Shown here in pieces: positions 1 through 8,913 of a stretch of DNA of 64,000 nt; within the stretch, counting starts at the first letter, position 1, and each line of letters starts with the position of its first letter. A model generated the notes under the pieces. It did no database searches and was not told the origin of the DNA. It saw only the letters and a program-made list of their open reading frames with translations. The stretch spans positions 1 through 64,000 of the forward strand of contig NZ_JAGYIM010000024.1 of NCBI RefSeq assembly GCF_018402695.1, given 5' to 3'. The DNA comes from Arsukibacterium sp. (GTDB lineage Bacteria > Pseudomonadota > Gammaproteobacteria > Enterobacterales > Alteromonadaceae). The position numbers were made by a program, and so were the translations under genes.

Positions 1-573
1 TGTATTACCGCAAGAAAAGAATTTCGGCTGAAACAGCTAAAACTTGGTTGAAATATCAGAACTAAAGATAAAGAGACGTTCCATTCTTTATGTAGCCCCA
101 ACACATACATGAGTTGTAAAGCATGTAAAGAGCAGATTCGGTAATTGGTTAGAAGAAAGAATGTTCAAATTTATTAGTTCGGTGGTTGAGCTGTTTCTTT
201 GGAATGTTCTTGGTGATAGCATTCGCCATACCGAGTATTCAGATGGCGGATCAAGGATGTTTTGTTAACGAAGTCGGTAGGGAGTTCTGCGATCGGCAGC
301 CGGCGTATGGATCTTGGCGACGGTGCTGGCTCTGGTATCAGAAGCTTTCAGGATAAACAAAACTCCCGAACGGTTAGTGGTCTTACTGAGCGAGGTTGGC
401 CTGGCAGGGGAGATCCAGCCAGTGCGAAGTCGCGTGGTCGAACAGAAAGAAGCAGCCAAAGCAGCTTAAAAAGGCAGTTGTGCCGTTGGCTAATAAACCT
501 AAAGAACAGATTAGCGGGATGGATCTTTGTGGCCAAGTGTCCTAAACTAAGCGGAGGCATTAAAGCAATTTAA
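1..573 (+). pseudogene. radA: radA 3' part, broken by many indels (DNA repair protein RadA/Sms)
   Basis: RadA is a RecA-like ATPase that helps process recombination intermediates. Conserved C-terminal RadA pieces appear in order but in different frames: IQMADQ..FVN (about 255-285), then ALVSEAFR..TPERLVVLLSEVGLAGEIQPV (about 335-425), then KKAVVPLANKPKEQISGMD (about 468-527) and a last piece ending at a TAA at 571-573. They match the end of RadA, including the diagnostic GEVGLAGEI-PV block with one residue changed. The 5' end lies outside the window. The gene converges with bamD, about 50 bases away. No single frame carries it, and several one-base insertions or deletions are needed. I infer sequence error rather than a true pseudogene because the two neighbouring genes are damaged in the same way. 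Identity is firm; exact boundaries and the disruption mechanism are not. Confidence 0.72.
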
Positions 574-622
574 GTCGTTGTCAATGAAACTGAAGCGCTG
601 GAGGTGGTAAAAACAGGGCTCT

Positions 623-1395
623 TCATAATGACGGTCTGTTGGCTGGAAAGTTATGTTTCAAGCACTAAAGTCTGTTTTCAGTTTTTCCAGACCCGAAACT
701 TGTCATAACTTTCTACCATAACCAGTGCCTGCTCGACATGGGCGAGTCACAGTAGTATTCCACTACATACCCCACCTGAGGATTGGCCGTTTCCTTTGAA
801 GCGCCACGGCGCATGTAAATAATCCAGCAATCATTAACTCACTGACCGTACTTCCCCAAAATTTACTCTTCATTTACACTACATCCGTTTTTGGCTTCAG
901 TACTGTGCCACTGGGCGGGGTGGTGGTAGCAGAATTTTGAAATCATCAAATGCGCTACTCAGATTGCTGTGGTGTAAAATCTGCCCCAGTTATTTAAAAA
1001 ACTCCTGAAAACTATTTTCATCGGCTTTTAATTTGGCAAACCATGCCAAATAACAAGTAAACATAGATATGGGATCGTTTGATGGATAAGTTGGAGCCGG
1101 ATAAAACGGTCGATGCTAGCCGAATGCCTGTGCCAAATTACCACTTTATAATAAGCATAAATCAAATCAAGCTGCACCTGACGAGCAAAGGGCCAAAGGA
1201 TAACGACTCTACCGCCTCAATAACTCAACAACTCTGTTGTACCGGCTGGCGTCAGTATTTCTAGCACTTCGCTTGCCATGCTGCATTCATGGCCTGGGCA
1301 GGTCTGGGCTGCTTCGGGTCTGGCTGTATGGCTTACCGGCGCAGGCGGCTAGCACCAAACTAACTAATAACTATCAGTTAAAGATTCGCTTTCAT
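623..1395 (-). pseudogene. bamD: bamD, broken by many indels (outer membrane assembly lipoprotein)
   Basis: BamD is an essential TPR lipoprotein of the BAM complex, which inserts beta-barrel proteins in the outer membrane. On the minus strand, starting near 1395 (MKAN..), shifted-frame pieces reproduce the family in order: QLDLIYAYYK (about 1150), IDRFIRL..THP, DENSFQEFF (about 1010), FDDFK, EYYCDSPHVEQALVMVESYDKL (about 740-690) and LKHNFPANRPSL before a TGA at 623-625. The span of 773 bases fits the normal length of about 250 codons. It is divergent from rluD, as in related genomes. At least half a dozen indels are required and the signal-peptide region is scrambled. Because loss of BamD is normally lethal, sequence error is the likelier cause. 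Confidence 0.75.
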
Positions 1396-1519
1396 GTAAA
1401 AATCCGTAAACTCACTCGGCTAAATGGCTGTCTAGTCGGGCGTAAAATCGCTAAAATAACTGCTATTGCGATTCTACCCCAGATAAGTTGGGGTTGCACA
1501 CAGGATAACTGCTTCCGTC

Positions 1520-2565
1520 ATGACAAAACAGCTAAAACTTTCAGAAATTGTACCAGACCATCTTTTTGGTAAGCGGTTAGATCAGGCTTTAGCCGAAATG
1601 TTCCCGGATTATTCACGTTCCCGTCTTAAAAGGAGTGGATCCTGGCAATGATGCGGTGCAGCCGGATAACAGACCGTTCCAGAGCCTGCCAGATTCCATT
1701 TTTTTGGTTGTTGGCGTGCTGAAGCCAGATTGGTAATCGTCGCGGATAATTGACTTCAGAAGGATCAACGTTTTGGGCGCCGGAGCCATCGCATTCAGAT
1801 CATTCTGCACGAAGGTAGGACGCGTTCGTGAGTGCTAATCTTTACCGATTCGTGCGACTGGTGGCTTCGAAACAGCCGCGTTGTGCCTGGCAACGCAGCC
1901 GGCACTTTACTTAATGCACGCTGCTGCGCCATTGCCGGACGATGGCAAGTGCCGGGAGGGCTGGCTGAGTGTTCTCGCCACGGCTGGATTCAGACCGCTG
2001 ACGGGCTTAATGGTGGTTGCGAAAACCATTCCGGCACAAGCTCATGTGGTCGAGAGCCATTGCGAAGCGCTGGGAGGTTGCCCGCGAGTATGAAAGCTAT
2101 TTGCTGTAATGGCAAAATGACCGGCGGTGGTTTGTGAAATCAGCCGATTGGCCGTCCATCATGTCGAAACGGACTCCGATTTAATGGCCGGTCGTCGACG
2201 GTGGTAAACCGGCGGTGACCCACTACCGGGTGATGGAAAAATATCGGGGCCATACCCGGTTACGGTTACGCCTGGAAACGGGCCGGACCCATCAGATCCG
2301 GGTGCATATGGCGTTTATAAACCACTCGTTAGTCGGCGATCCGGTATACGGCGGTCGGCCGCGACCACCGCGCAAAGCGGCAGAGAGTTTACTGGTAATG
2401 CTCAGAAACTTTAAACGTCAGGCTTTGCATGCTGCGATGCTACGGTTAGCGCATCCGATAACCAGTGAAATTCTGGAATGGCATGCACCGTTACCTGATG
2501 ATCTGGTTGAACTAAACGCTGCACTGCGGGCCGATACGTTACTGCACGGTATGGACGAAGCCTGA
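1520..2565 (+). pseudogene. rluD: rluD, 5' two thirds broken by indels (23S rRNA pseudouridine synthase D)
   Basis: RluD makes pseudouridines 1911, 1915 and 1917 in helix 69 of 23S rRNA. The first 37 codons from ATG 1520 read cleanly (MTKQLKLSEIVPDHLFGKRL.. through DYSRSRLK, the S4-like domain). From about 1630 to 2200 the frame breaks repeatedly, yet GNAAGTLLNA (about 1890), TGLMVVAKTIPAQ (about 2003-2041) and REYESYLL (about 2083-2109) are still visible. From 2215 the C-terminal 116 codons are intact, including RLETGRTHQIRVHMA and VGDPVYGGRPRPP. Total span is about 1046 bases against about 980 expected. The catalytic HRLD loop falls in the damaged part. The TGA at 2563-2565 is followed one base later by the pgeF ATG, suggesting one operon. 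Sequence error is my preferred reading. Confidence 0.85.
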
Positions 2566-2566
2566 G

Positions 2567-3319
2567 ATGAGTGTTGCCAGGCCAGAGACGCCGAAAATGC
2601 TGACGCCCAGCTGGCCGGTATCAGTCAATGTTAAGGCTGTCAGCTCTACCCGGGCAGGAGGTTGTTCTGGTGGGCCCTTTCAAAGTCTTAATTTAGGTAA
2701 TCATGTTGGCGATGATCCAACGGCAGTGAGTCGCAACCGCCAGTTGTTTCAAACCACGGCGAAAATGCCAGGCCAGCCCGTCTGGCTTAATCAAACCCAT
2801 AGCACGCATTGTGTAGTGTTGGGTTCGGATGTCACAGCAACGTTGGACGCCGATGCCAGTTTTAGCCGGCAGCCGGGACTTATTTGCACCGTAATGACCG
2901 CTGATTGCTTGCCTTTGCTGCTCTGTAATCAGGCAGGTACGGAAGTCGCCGCTGTGCACGCTGGCTGGCGGGGCTTATGTAATGGTGTGATAGAAAACAC
3001 TTTACAACTGTTTAGCCGGCCGGCAGATTGTCTTGCCTGGCTGGGGCCTGCCATCAGCCAGGGGGCTTTTGAAGTGGGCGCTGAAGTGCGTGCAGCCTTT
3101 ATACAGCAGGAGCCGGCCGCAGGCAGCGCTTTTATCGCTGGCGAGCAGGGGAAATGGCTGGCAGATTTGTATCTGCTGGCTCGCCAGCGGCTGGCACGCT
3201 GTGGCGTAACGGCGGTTTATGGTGGAGAATGCTGCACTTACCTGCAATCTCATGATTTTTTCTCTTATCGTCGCGATGGTCAAACTGGCAGAATGGCGAC
3301 TGCTATCTGGCTGGAATGA
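2567..3319 (+). CDS. pgeF: PgeF/YfiH, purine nucleoside phosphorylase/laccase-fold protein (DUF152)
   Basis: Cytoplasmic protein of the DUF152/LACC1 family. Its members hydrolyse or phosphorolyse purine nucleosides, and the E. coli protein is also reported to edit mis-incorporated serine in peptidoglycan precursors. The 250 residues show the family blocks SSTRAGG, SLNLGNHVGDD, VWLNQTHST, VMTADCLPLLLCN and VHAGWRGL; the conserved Cys and two His are the metal-site residues. CTYLQSHDFFSYRRDGQTGR closes the protein. It begins one base after rluD stops, so it is probably co-transcribed. An internal ATG at 2597 (MLTPSWP..) aligns better with the usual N-terminus, so the true start may be there. 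Gene order rluD-pgeF-clpB is conserved in gammaproteobacteria. Confidence 0.9.
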   Translation: MSVARPETPKMLTPSWPVSVNVKAVSSTRAGGCSGGPFQSLNLGNHVGDDPTAVSRNRQLFQTTAKMPGQPVWLNQTHSTHCVVLGSDVTATLDADASFSRQPGLICTVMTADCLPLLLCNQAGTEVAAVHAGWRGLCNGVIENTLQLFSRPADCLAWLGPAISQGAFEVGAEVRAAFIQQEPAAGSAFIAGEQGKWLADLYLLARQRLARCGVTAVYGGECCTYLQSHDFFSYRRDGQTGRMATAIWLE

Positions 3320-3379
3320 TCCTCAAAGGCATCAGGCAGAGCCATTTTCTGATCTAAGTCAAATTTTTGACGTTTGTTG

Positions 3380-3408
3380 CTTGATATTTGCTCACTATCA
3401 CCCAATCT
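3380..3408 (+). promoter_or_regulatory. Probable sigma32 (heat-shock) promoter of clpB
   Basis: CTTGATA (3380-3386) and CCCAATCT (3401-3408) are separated by 14 bases. The E. coli sigma32 consensus is CTTGAAA, a spacer of about 13-15, then CCCCATnT; each element here differs at a single position. It lies 37 bases upstream of the clpB ATG, and clpB is a classic sigma32 target. This is motif reading only. Confidence 0.7.
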
Positions 3409-3444
3409 TAGTACACATCAAAGTTATATTATGTGGAGCTAAGC

Positions 3445-6018
3445 ATGCGTTTAGACAAATTTACCAGTAAATTCCAGGAAGCGATTGCCGATGCGCAATC
3501 ATTGGCGCTGGGCCGTGATCAGCAGTTTATCGAACCCGTTCATCTGATGTTTGCTTTGCTAAATCAGGAAGGCGGGACCGTCCGTGACTTGCTGAATAAA
3601 ATCGCCATTAATTTTAATGAGCTACGGGCGAAAGTCAGTAAGGCAATTGAACGCTTGCCGCGGGTAGAGGGTGAAGGAACCAACCTCCAGCTATCCACGG
3701 CAACTGCCCAGCTATTACAGCAGTGTGATAAATTTGCCCAGAAACGCAAAGACCAGTTTATTTCCAGTGAGCTGTTTGTGCTGGCCGCGACCGAAGATAA
3801 AACTGAGCTTGGTAATATCCTGCGTTTGCTCGGAGTCACTAAAGACAAGGTAAACGCGGCTATTGATGACATCCGGGCTGGTCAGAACGTCGATGATCCT
3901 AACGCCGAAGACAGCCGCCAGGCGTTAACAAAATACACTATCGATCTTACAGCCCGCGCCGAAGCCGGTAAGCTGGACCCGGTAATTGGCCGGGATGAAG
4001 AAATCCGCCGCTGTATTCAGGTGCTGCAGCGCCGGACTAAGAATAATCCGGTATTAATCGGTGAGCCCGGTGTCGGTAAAACAGCCATTGTCGAAGGGCT
4101 GGCACTGCGGATCATCAATAAAGAAGTTCCTGAGGGTTTAAAGAATAAACGGGTACTGTCCCTGGATATGGGCTCCTTACTGGCGGGCGCAAAATACCGT
4201 GGAGAGTTTGAAGAACGTTTAAAAGCGGTGCTGAATGAACTGGCAAAAGAAGAAGGCCAGGTTATTTTGTTTATTGATGAAATTCATACCATGGTTGGCG
4301 CCGGTAAAGCAGAAGGGGCGATGGATGCCGGAAATATGCTGAAACCTGCATTGGCCCGCGGCGAATTGCATTGTCTTGGTGCCACTACTTTGGATGAGTA
4401 CCGCAAATACATTGAAAAAGATGCAGCACTGGAACGGCGCTTTCAGAAAGTGCTGGTTGAAGAGCCCAGTGTTGAAGATACCATTGCCATTCTGCGGGGC
4501 TTAAAAGAGCGTTATGAGCTACACCATGCTGTAGAAATTACCGACCCAGCTATTGTTGCTGCCGCTACCTTATCGCATCGCTATGTCAGTGACCGGCAGT
4601 TACCTGACAAAGCGATAGATTTAATTGATGAGGCCGCATCCAGTATCCGGATGCAGATGGATTCAAAACCGGAAGAACTGGACCGGCTGGAACGGCGGAT
4701 CATTCAGTTGAAACTGGAAGACAATGCACTGGCTAAAGAATCGGACGAGGGCAGTAAAAAGCGCCGTGACATTATTCAGGAGCAAATTCAGGAGCTTGAT
4801 CAGAATTATAACGAGCTGGATGAAGTATGGGAGTCTGAAAAAGCAGCATTGCAAGGCACTCAGAATATTAAAGCTGAGTTGGAGCAGGCAAGGCTGGATT
4901 TAGAAGTTGCCCGCCGGGTCAGCGACCTGCAGCGGATGTCCGAGTTACAGTATGGTCGTATACCTGAGCTGGAAAAGCGGCTTGATTTAGCCAGTCAGGC
5001 TGAAATGCAGGAAATGACCTTGCTGCGGCATAAAGTTACCGAGCAGGAAATTGCCGATGTATTGTCTAAAGCTACCGGTATTCCGGTCAGTAAAATGCTG
5101 GAAGGTGAGCGCGACAAGCTGCTCAGGATGGAAGAGGCGTTACATGGTACTGTGGTTGGCCAACATGAAGCCGTGACTGCGGTAGCTAATGCGATACGCC
5201 GTTCGCGTGCCGGCCTGGCTGATCCTAACAAACCTATTGGTTCTTTCCTGTTCCTGGGACCGACCGGGGTAGGTAAGACGGAGCTGACCAAGTCACTGGC
5301 GCAATTTCTCTTCGATAGCCCTGATGCTATGGTGCGGATCGACATGTCGGAGTTTATGGAAAAGCATGCGGTTTCACGGCTGGTCGGGGCACCACCCGGC
5401 TATGTTGGCTATGAAGAAGGCGGCTATTTGACTGAAGCGGTGCGGCGTAAACCGTACTCGGTGATTCTGCTGGATGAAGTGGAAAAAGCGCACCCGGATG
5501 TTTTTAATATTTTGCTGCAGGTGCTGGATGATGGGCGGTTAACTGATGGCCAGGGCCGGACGGTCGACTTCAAAAACAGCGTGATTATTATGACGTCCAA
5601 CCTCGGTTCTGACTTGATTCAGGAGCATTACCAGGAGTATAGCTATCAGCAAATGAAAGACATGTTGATGGGAGTGCTGAGCAAACAATTCCGGCCAGAG
5701 TTCCTGAACCGGTTGGATGAGGCTGTGGTGTTTCATCCGCTGGATACCGGTCAAATTAAACAGATTGCCCGTATTCAGTTGGGAAGACTGGAAAAACGGT
5801 TGCAGGATCGTCAGTTCGAGCTGGAAGTAACCGAGGCTGCGCTGGATAAACTGGCGGCAGTGGGGTTTGACCCTTTATTTGGCGCCCGGCCGTTAAAGCG
5901 GGCTATTCAGCAGCATCTGGAAAATCCGTTAGCACAAACGCTGTTGCAGGGCACTATGCTACCTGGCGTGACCATTAAAGTTGACCATGATGGCGAGCAG
6001 TTTGTCATTACCAGTTAA
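3445..6018 (+). CDS. clpB: ClpB, ATP-dependent protein disaggregase
   Basis: Hexameric Hsp100 chaperone of the cytoplasm that extracts polypeptides from aggregates together with DnaK/DnaJ/GrpE. From the ATG at 3445 it has 857 residues, the standard length. The N-terminal Clp repeat domain occupies about 1-145. AAA+ module 1 has Walker A GEPGVGKT at 206-213; the coiled-coil M domain spans about 400-525; AAA+ module 2 has Walker A GPTGVGKT at 605-612. The pore motif [12 protein letters not shown] and the C-terminal [11 protein letters not shown] block are present. A GTG at 3433 would add four residues, but family proteins begin MRLDKF/MRLDRL and GTGGAG just before 3445 serves as ribosome site. 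A sigma32-like promoter precedes it and a hairpin follows. Confidence 0.98.
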   Translation: MRLDKFTSKFQEAIADAQSLALGRDQQFIEPVHLMFALLNQEGGTVRDLLNKIAINFNELRAKVSKAIERLPRVEGEGTNLQLSTATAQLLQQCDKFAQKRKDQFISSELFVLAATEDKTELGNILRLLGVTKDKVNAAIDDIRAGQNVDDPNAEDSRQALTKYTIDLTARAEAGKLDPVIGRDEEIRRCIQVLQRRTKNNPVLIGEPGVGKTAIVEGLALRIINKEVPEGLKNKRVLSLDMGSLLAGAKYRGEFEERLKAVLNELAKEEGQVILFIDEIHTMVGAGKAEGAMDAGNMLKPALARGELHCLGATTLDEYRKYIEKDAALERRFQKVLVEEPSVEDTIAILRGLKERYELHHAVEITDPAIVAAATLSHRYVSDRQLPDKAIDLIDEAASSIRMQMDSKPEELDRLERRIIQLKLEDNALAKESDEGSKKRRDIIQEQIQELDQNYNELDEVWESEKAALQGTQNIKAELEQARLDLEVARRVSDLQRMSELQYGRIPELEKRLDLASQAEMQEMTLLRHKVTEQEIADVLSKATGIPVSKMLEGERDKLLRMEEALHGTVVGQHEAVTAVANAIRRSRAGLADPNKPIGSFLFLGPTGVGKTELTKSLAQFLFDSPDAMVRIDMSEFMEKHAVSRLVGAPPGYVGYEEGGYLTEAVRRKPYSVILLDEVEKAHPDVFNILLQVLDDGRLTDGQGRTVDFKNSVIIMTSNLGSDLIQEHYQEYSYQQMKDMLMGVLSKQFRPEFLNRLDEAVVFHPLDTGQIKQIARIQLGRLEKRLQDRQFELEVTEAALDKLAAVGFDPLFGARPLKRAIQQHLENPLAQTLLQGTMLPGVTIKVDHDGEQFVITS

Positions 6019-6054
6019 TCTGGGTTAGCAGTAGTCAGCGCTTACAGAACGACC

Positions 6055-6084
6055 GCAGCAAAGAGGCTATGGCCTCTTTGTTGC
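6055..6084 (+). terminator. Hairpin terminator after clpB
   Basis: CAAAGAGGC (6059-6067) pairs perfectly with GCCTCTTTG (6072-6080) across a TATG loop, and flanking GCA/TGC can extend the stem. A run of Ts follows only at about 6091-6097, so it is a slightly imperfect intrinsic terminator. Confidence 0.6.
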
Positions 6085-6217
6085 GCTTAACTTTTTTAAA
6101 TTTCCTTGTAGGGCCAGTGCGTTAATGGCTGAAAGTGCAGCAACATTTGTCCTTTGCCTATCCATCTTAAGGTAAGTCCCTTATAATCTAATCATTGCTA
6201 ATCAGAAAAGATTTTTT

Positions 6218-7054
6218 ATGACAGATACTAAAATTACTGACACAAGCCCGCGTAAAGGCATTTATCTGCTGCCCAACCTGCTGACAACAGGTGGCTTATT
6301 TGCCGGTTTTTTTGCCATTGTTTCGTCAATGAATGGCCGCTTTGAAGCCGCTGCTGTGGCAATTTTTATCGCGATGATTTTTGATGGGCTGGATGGGCGA
6401 GTTGCCCGCCTGACTAATACTCAAAGTGAATTTGGTGCCCAATACGATAGTATGTCCGATATGCTGTCATTCGGGGTGGCGCCGGCGCTGGTGGCTTACA
6501 ATTGGGGTCTGGCAGATTTAGGTAAATTTGGCTGGCTGGCGGCATTTATTTTTGTTGCCTGTGCGGCGCTGCGCCTGGCACGTTTTAATGCGAACCTTAG
6601 TGTTACCGATGGCCGGTTTTTTCAGGGGTTAGCCAGCCCGGCTGCGGCGGCAATTATCGCTGGTATGGTATGGACGGGTTCTATTTATGAGATAAATGGC
6701 GATAAAATTGGTTATCTGGTTGGCCTGCTTACTATTGTTACCGGCTTACTGATGGTCAGCAATTTTCGCTATCATTCATTTAAAGATGTGAACTGGCGCG
6801 ACCGGGTATCGTTTTTAGCGATATTGTGTGTGGTGCTGGTGTTTGTCGTTATTGCCGCCCGTCCGGCAGAAATGTTGTTTGGTATTTTCTTTATCTATGC
6901 CTGCTCCGGACCGGTTACTACAATCCGCAGTGTGCGCAAGTTAAAGCTGGAACATGTGGTAGGTGATACCAATGATGCTGATTTTGCTGACGAGTTGCAG
7001 GAACGCAATGACGCAGTAAAAGTTGACGAGCCTGACAATGAACCGCGGCCGTAA
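6218..7054 (+). CDS. pssA: PssA, CDP-diacylglycerol--serine O-phosphatidyltransferase
   Basis: Inner-membrane enzyme that joins CDP-diacylglycerol and L-serine to give phosphatidylserine, the precursor of phosphatidylethanolamine. The 278 residues carry the CDP-alcohol phosphatidyltransferase signature DG-x2-AR-x8-G-x3-D-x3-D at D59, G60, A63, R64, G73, D77 and D81. Several hydrophobic segments follow, and the last 40 residues are an acidic cytoplasmic tail. This is the membrane-embedded type, unrelated to the phospholipase-D-like PssA of E. coli. It stands alone between two terminators; a TATAAT at 6182-6187 could be its -10, but I see no good -35. Confidence 0.93.
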   Translation: MTDTKITDTSPRKGIYLLPNLLTTGGLFAGFFAIVSSMNGRFEAAAVAIFIAMIFDGLDGRVARLTNTQSEFGAQYDSMSDMLSFGVAPALVAYNWGLADLGKFGWLAAFIFVACAALRLARFNANLSVTDGRFFQGLASPAAAAIIAGMVWTGSIYEINGDKIGYLVGLLTIVTGLLMVSNFRYHSFKDVNWRDRVSFLAILCVVLVFVVIAARPAEMLFGIFFIYACSGPVTTIRSVRKLKLEHVVGDTNDADFADELQERNDAVKVDEPDNEPRP

Positions 7055-7101
7055 GGCCCTTTTCAGCTGATAAATTTAACTACCGCTGAATGTTTCAAAT
7101 T

Positions 7102-7131
7102 AGTGCCGTTACTTTTTAAAGTAACGGCACT
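7102..7131. terminator. Bidirectional terminator between pssA and the aerotaxis gene
   Basis: A perfect 14-bp inverted repeat: AGTGCCGTTACTTT (7102-7115) and AAAGTAACGGCACT (7118-7131), with a TT loop. AT-rich sequence lies on both sides, and the flanking genes converge, so it can serve both. Confidence 0.75.
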
Positions 7132-7152
7132 ATTGTTTTCAGCCAAATGTTT

Positions 7153-8697
7153 TCAGCCAAAACTCTTGTTTAAACTTCTGATTTCGCCAGCCTTATCTTG
7201 TAATTGCTGACTGTTTTCAGCAACTATTCTGATATTAGCCAGATTGCGATCAGCAATGTCCTGAATAGCCGCCACATTGGTTTCGACATCCTGGGCTACA
7301 GCACCTTGCTGGGTCGCTGCGGTGGCTATCTGACCCGACAGACTGGTGATGGTGTTCATCATGCTGACAATCTCAGCTAATTGCTGCTGGCTATGTTTAG
7401 TTTGATTAACCGATAGCTCAGTTTGCTCTTTACTTTGTTGCATTACTTTGCCCCAACTGAGCAGTGTTTGCTGAATTTCCGCAATAGATAATTTTATCTG
7501 CTCTGTTGCTTTGTGAGTGCGGGTTGATAAAGCCCGTACTTCATCGGCGACTACAGCAAAGCCACGGCCATGCTCGCCGGCTCTGGCGGCTTCAATGGCG
7601 GCATTAAGCGCCAGTAAATTGGTTTGATCAGCGATGCCCTGAATTTCAGTCATCACTGTGCCAATTCTCTCGGCTTCAGTGGCCAGGCTAGCAGCGGTAT
7701 TTGCCGCACCACTCATTTCTGTCGCTAACTGCTGAACTGTGCTGGCAGTTTGCTGCATGGCCTGTTTAGCCGTTTCGCATATTGCATGGGTGTCAGCAAC
7801 ATGCTGGTTTGTATCCACTGTTCGGCTGGCAATGTCTTGCACAGTGGCGTTTAATTGATGGATAGCAGTAGCAATACTGATCAGTTGCTGGTGTTGTCGG
7901 GCAACGCCTTGCTCAGTTAGTTTGACCGCTTCAGCCTGGCTTTCGGCGATATGACTTAGCACTGCGGTGCTGTCCATGGTCCTACCCAACACCGTTCTTA
8001 AACGAGCCTGGAGCATCTTTTTCTGAAAATCTGCGATGCCAAATGGGCCCAAACCGGAGTATATCCAGCGTGATACGCTATCAAATTGCTGTTTTTGTTG
8101 TTGCAGTTTGTCAGGAATAACCAGTAGTTCGTCGTAAAAGCATGCCAGCCAGATCATTGGCAGTAGGGTTGCAAGTAAAAATGTCAGGCCAAAAAACCAA
8201 CTACCGACTGCCAGCACTAATAGGGTAAGCAGCGCAGCGACTAGCCGCTTCAAACCAAAATTACTGCGCCAGTCAGATGGCGTTTTACCCGCCAACATTG
8301 CCGGATAGCTTAGTTCAGCCCGTTTCACAGTCTGGCTGTCTGGTTTGACCCGCACAGATTGATAGCCGACCAGTTTGTCTTGCTGAAAAATGGGCGTGAC
8401 AAACGCATCTACCCAATAGTAACGGCCATCTTTGCAGCGGTTTTTTACAATTCCTCGCCAGGACTCACCTTTTTTTAGTTTTTGCCATAAGTCGGCAAAG
8501 GCCGCTGCAGGCATATCCGGATGACGAACAATATTATGATTTTTACCAATGAGCTCTTCTGCACTGTAACCGGCAATTTTACAAAAAGCAGGATTAGCGT
8601 AAGTTATAACGCCACGCAGGTCAGTGGTTGAGACCAGTTCTTCATTGGCCGAGTAGCTTATTTCTTCATTGATTAAATGGCTGTTGCGGCGATTCAT
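7153..8697 (-). CDS. Aer-type PAS methyl-accepting chemotaxis (aerotaxis) transducer
   Basis: Membrane-anchored chemoreceptor that probably senses redox state or oxygen through a flavin and signals to CheA/CheW. The PAS domain (about 15-118) contains the Aer hallmark [19 protein letters not shown] (53-71), which in E. coli Aer surrounds the FAD site. A hydrophobic hairpin at about 152-188 anchors it with no periplasmic domain. The cytoplasmic signalling domain has the conserved tip [30 protein letters not shown] near residues 355-390. At 514 residues it matches Aer. The reverse-strand sequence CCTCCGGGAGCAG before the ATG is a good ribosome site. No che genes lie in the window, so it is an orphan receptor. 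The ligand is inferred from the Aer resemblance. Confidence 0.88.
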   Translation of the reverse strand: MNRRNSHLINEEISYSANEELVSTTDLRGVITYANPAFCKIAGYSAEELIGKNHNIVRHPDMPAAAFADLWQKLKKGESWRGIVKNRCKDGRYYWVDAFVTPIFQQDKLVGYQSVRVKPDSQTVKRAELSYPAMLAGKTPSDWRSNFGLKRLVAALLTLLVLAVGSWFFGLTFLLATLLPMIWLACFYDELLVIPDKLQQQKQQFDSVSRWIYSGLGPFGIADFQKKMLQARLRTVLGRTMDSTAVLSHIAESQAEAVKLTEQGVARQHQQLISIATAIHQLNATVQDIASRTVDTNQHVADTHAICETAKQAMQQTASTVQQLATEMSGAANTAASLATEAERIGTVMTEIQGIADQTNLLALNAAIEAARAGEHGRGFAVVADEVRALSTRTHKATEQIKLSIAEIQQTLLSWGKVMQQSKEQTELSVNQTKHSQQQLAEIVSMMNTITSLSGQIATAATQQGAVAQDVETNVAAIQDIADRNLANIRIVAENSQQLQDKAGEIRSLNKSFG

Positions 8698-8913
8698 GCT
8701 GCTCCCGGAGGATTTTTTCGGTCTGTTCGACCAATAGTACTGTAAATGATAGTTTATTTCAGCAAACTCACCCGTACATTCAGGTTGTTGGGCGCACTGT
8801 CATGACAAAGAGATTGTTGAAATTACTTCGGCGCGGTAAATTAGCCACTATGCTTGAGATTTTGTGGTTGCCACCCCATGTTGGATGGCACAATTTAAAA
8901 GTAAGGGTCCCAC

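Noticed and set aside
1613-2137. Short ORFs on both strands inside the damaged rluD
   Set aside because: They arise from broken frames of rluD and carry no family motifs.
1-2210. Possible insertion element or horizontally acquired island
   Set aside because: Shifted-frame fragments match radA, bamD and rluD in conserved order, so it is native DNA with indels, not foreign.
6154-6187. pssA promoter (TTGCCT to TATAAT)
   Set aside because: The spacer would be 22 bases, outside the usual range; only the -10 is convincing.
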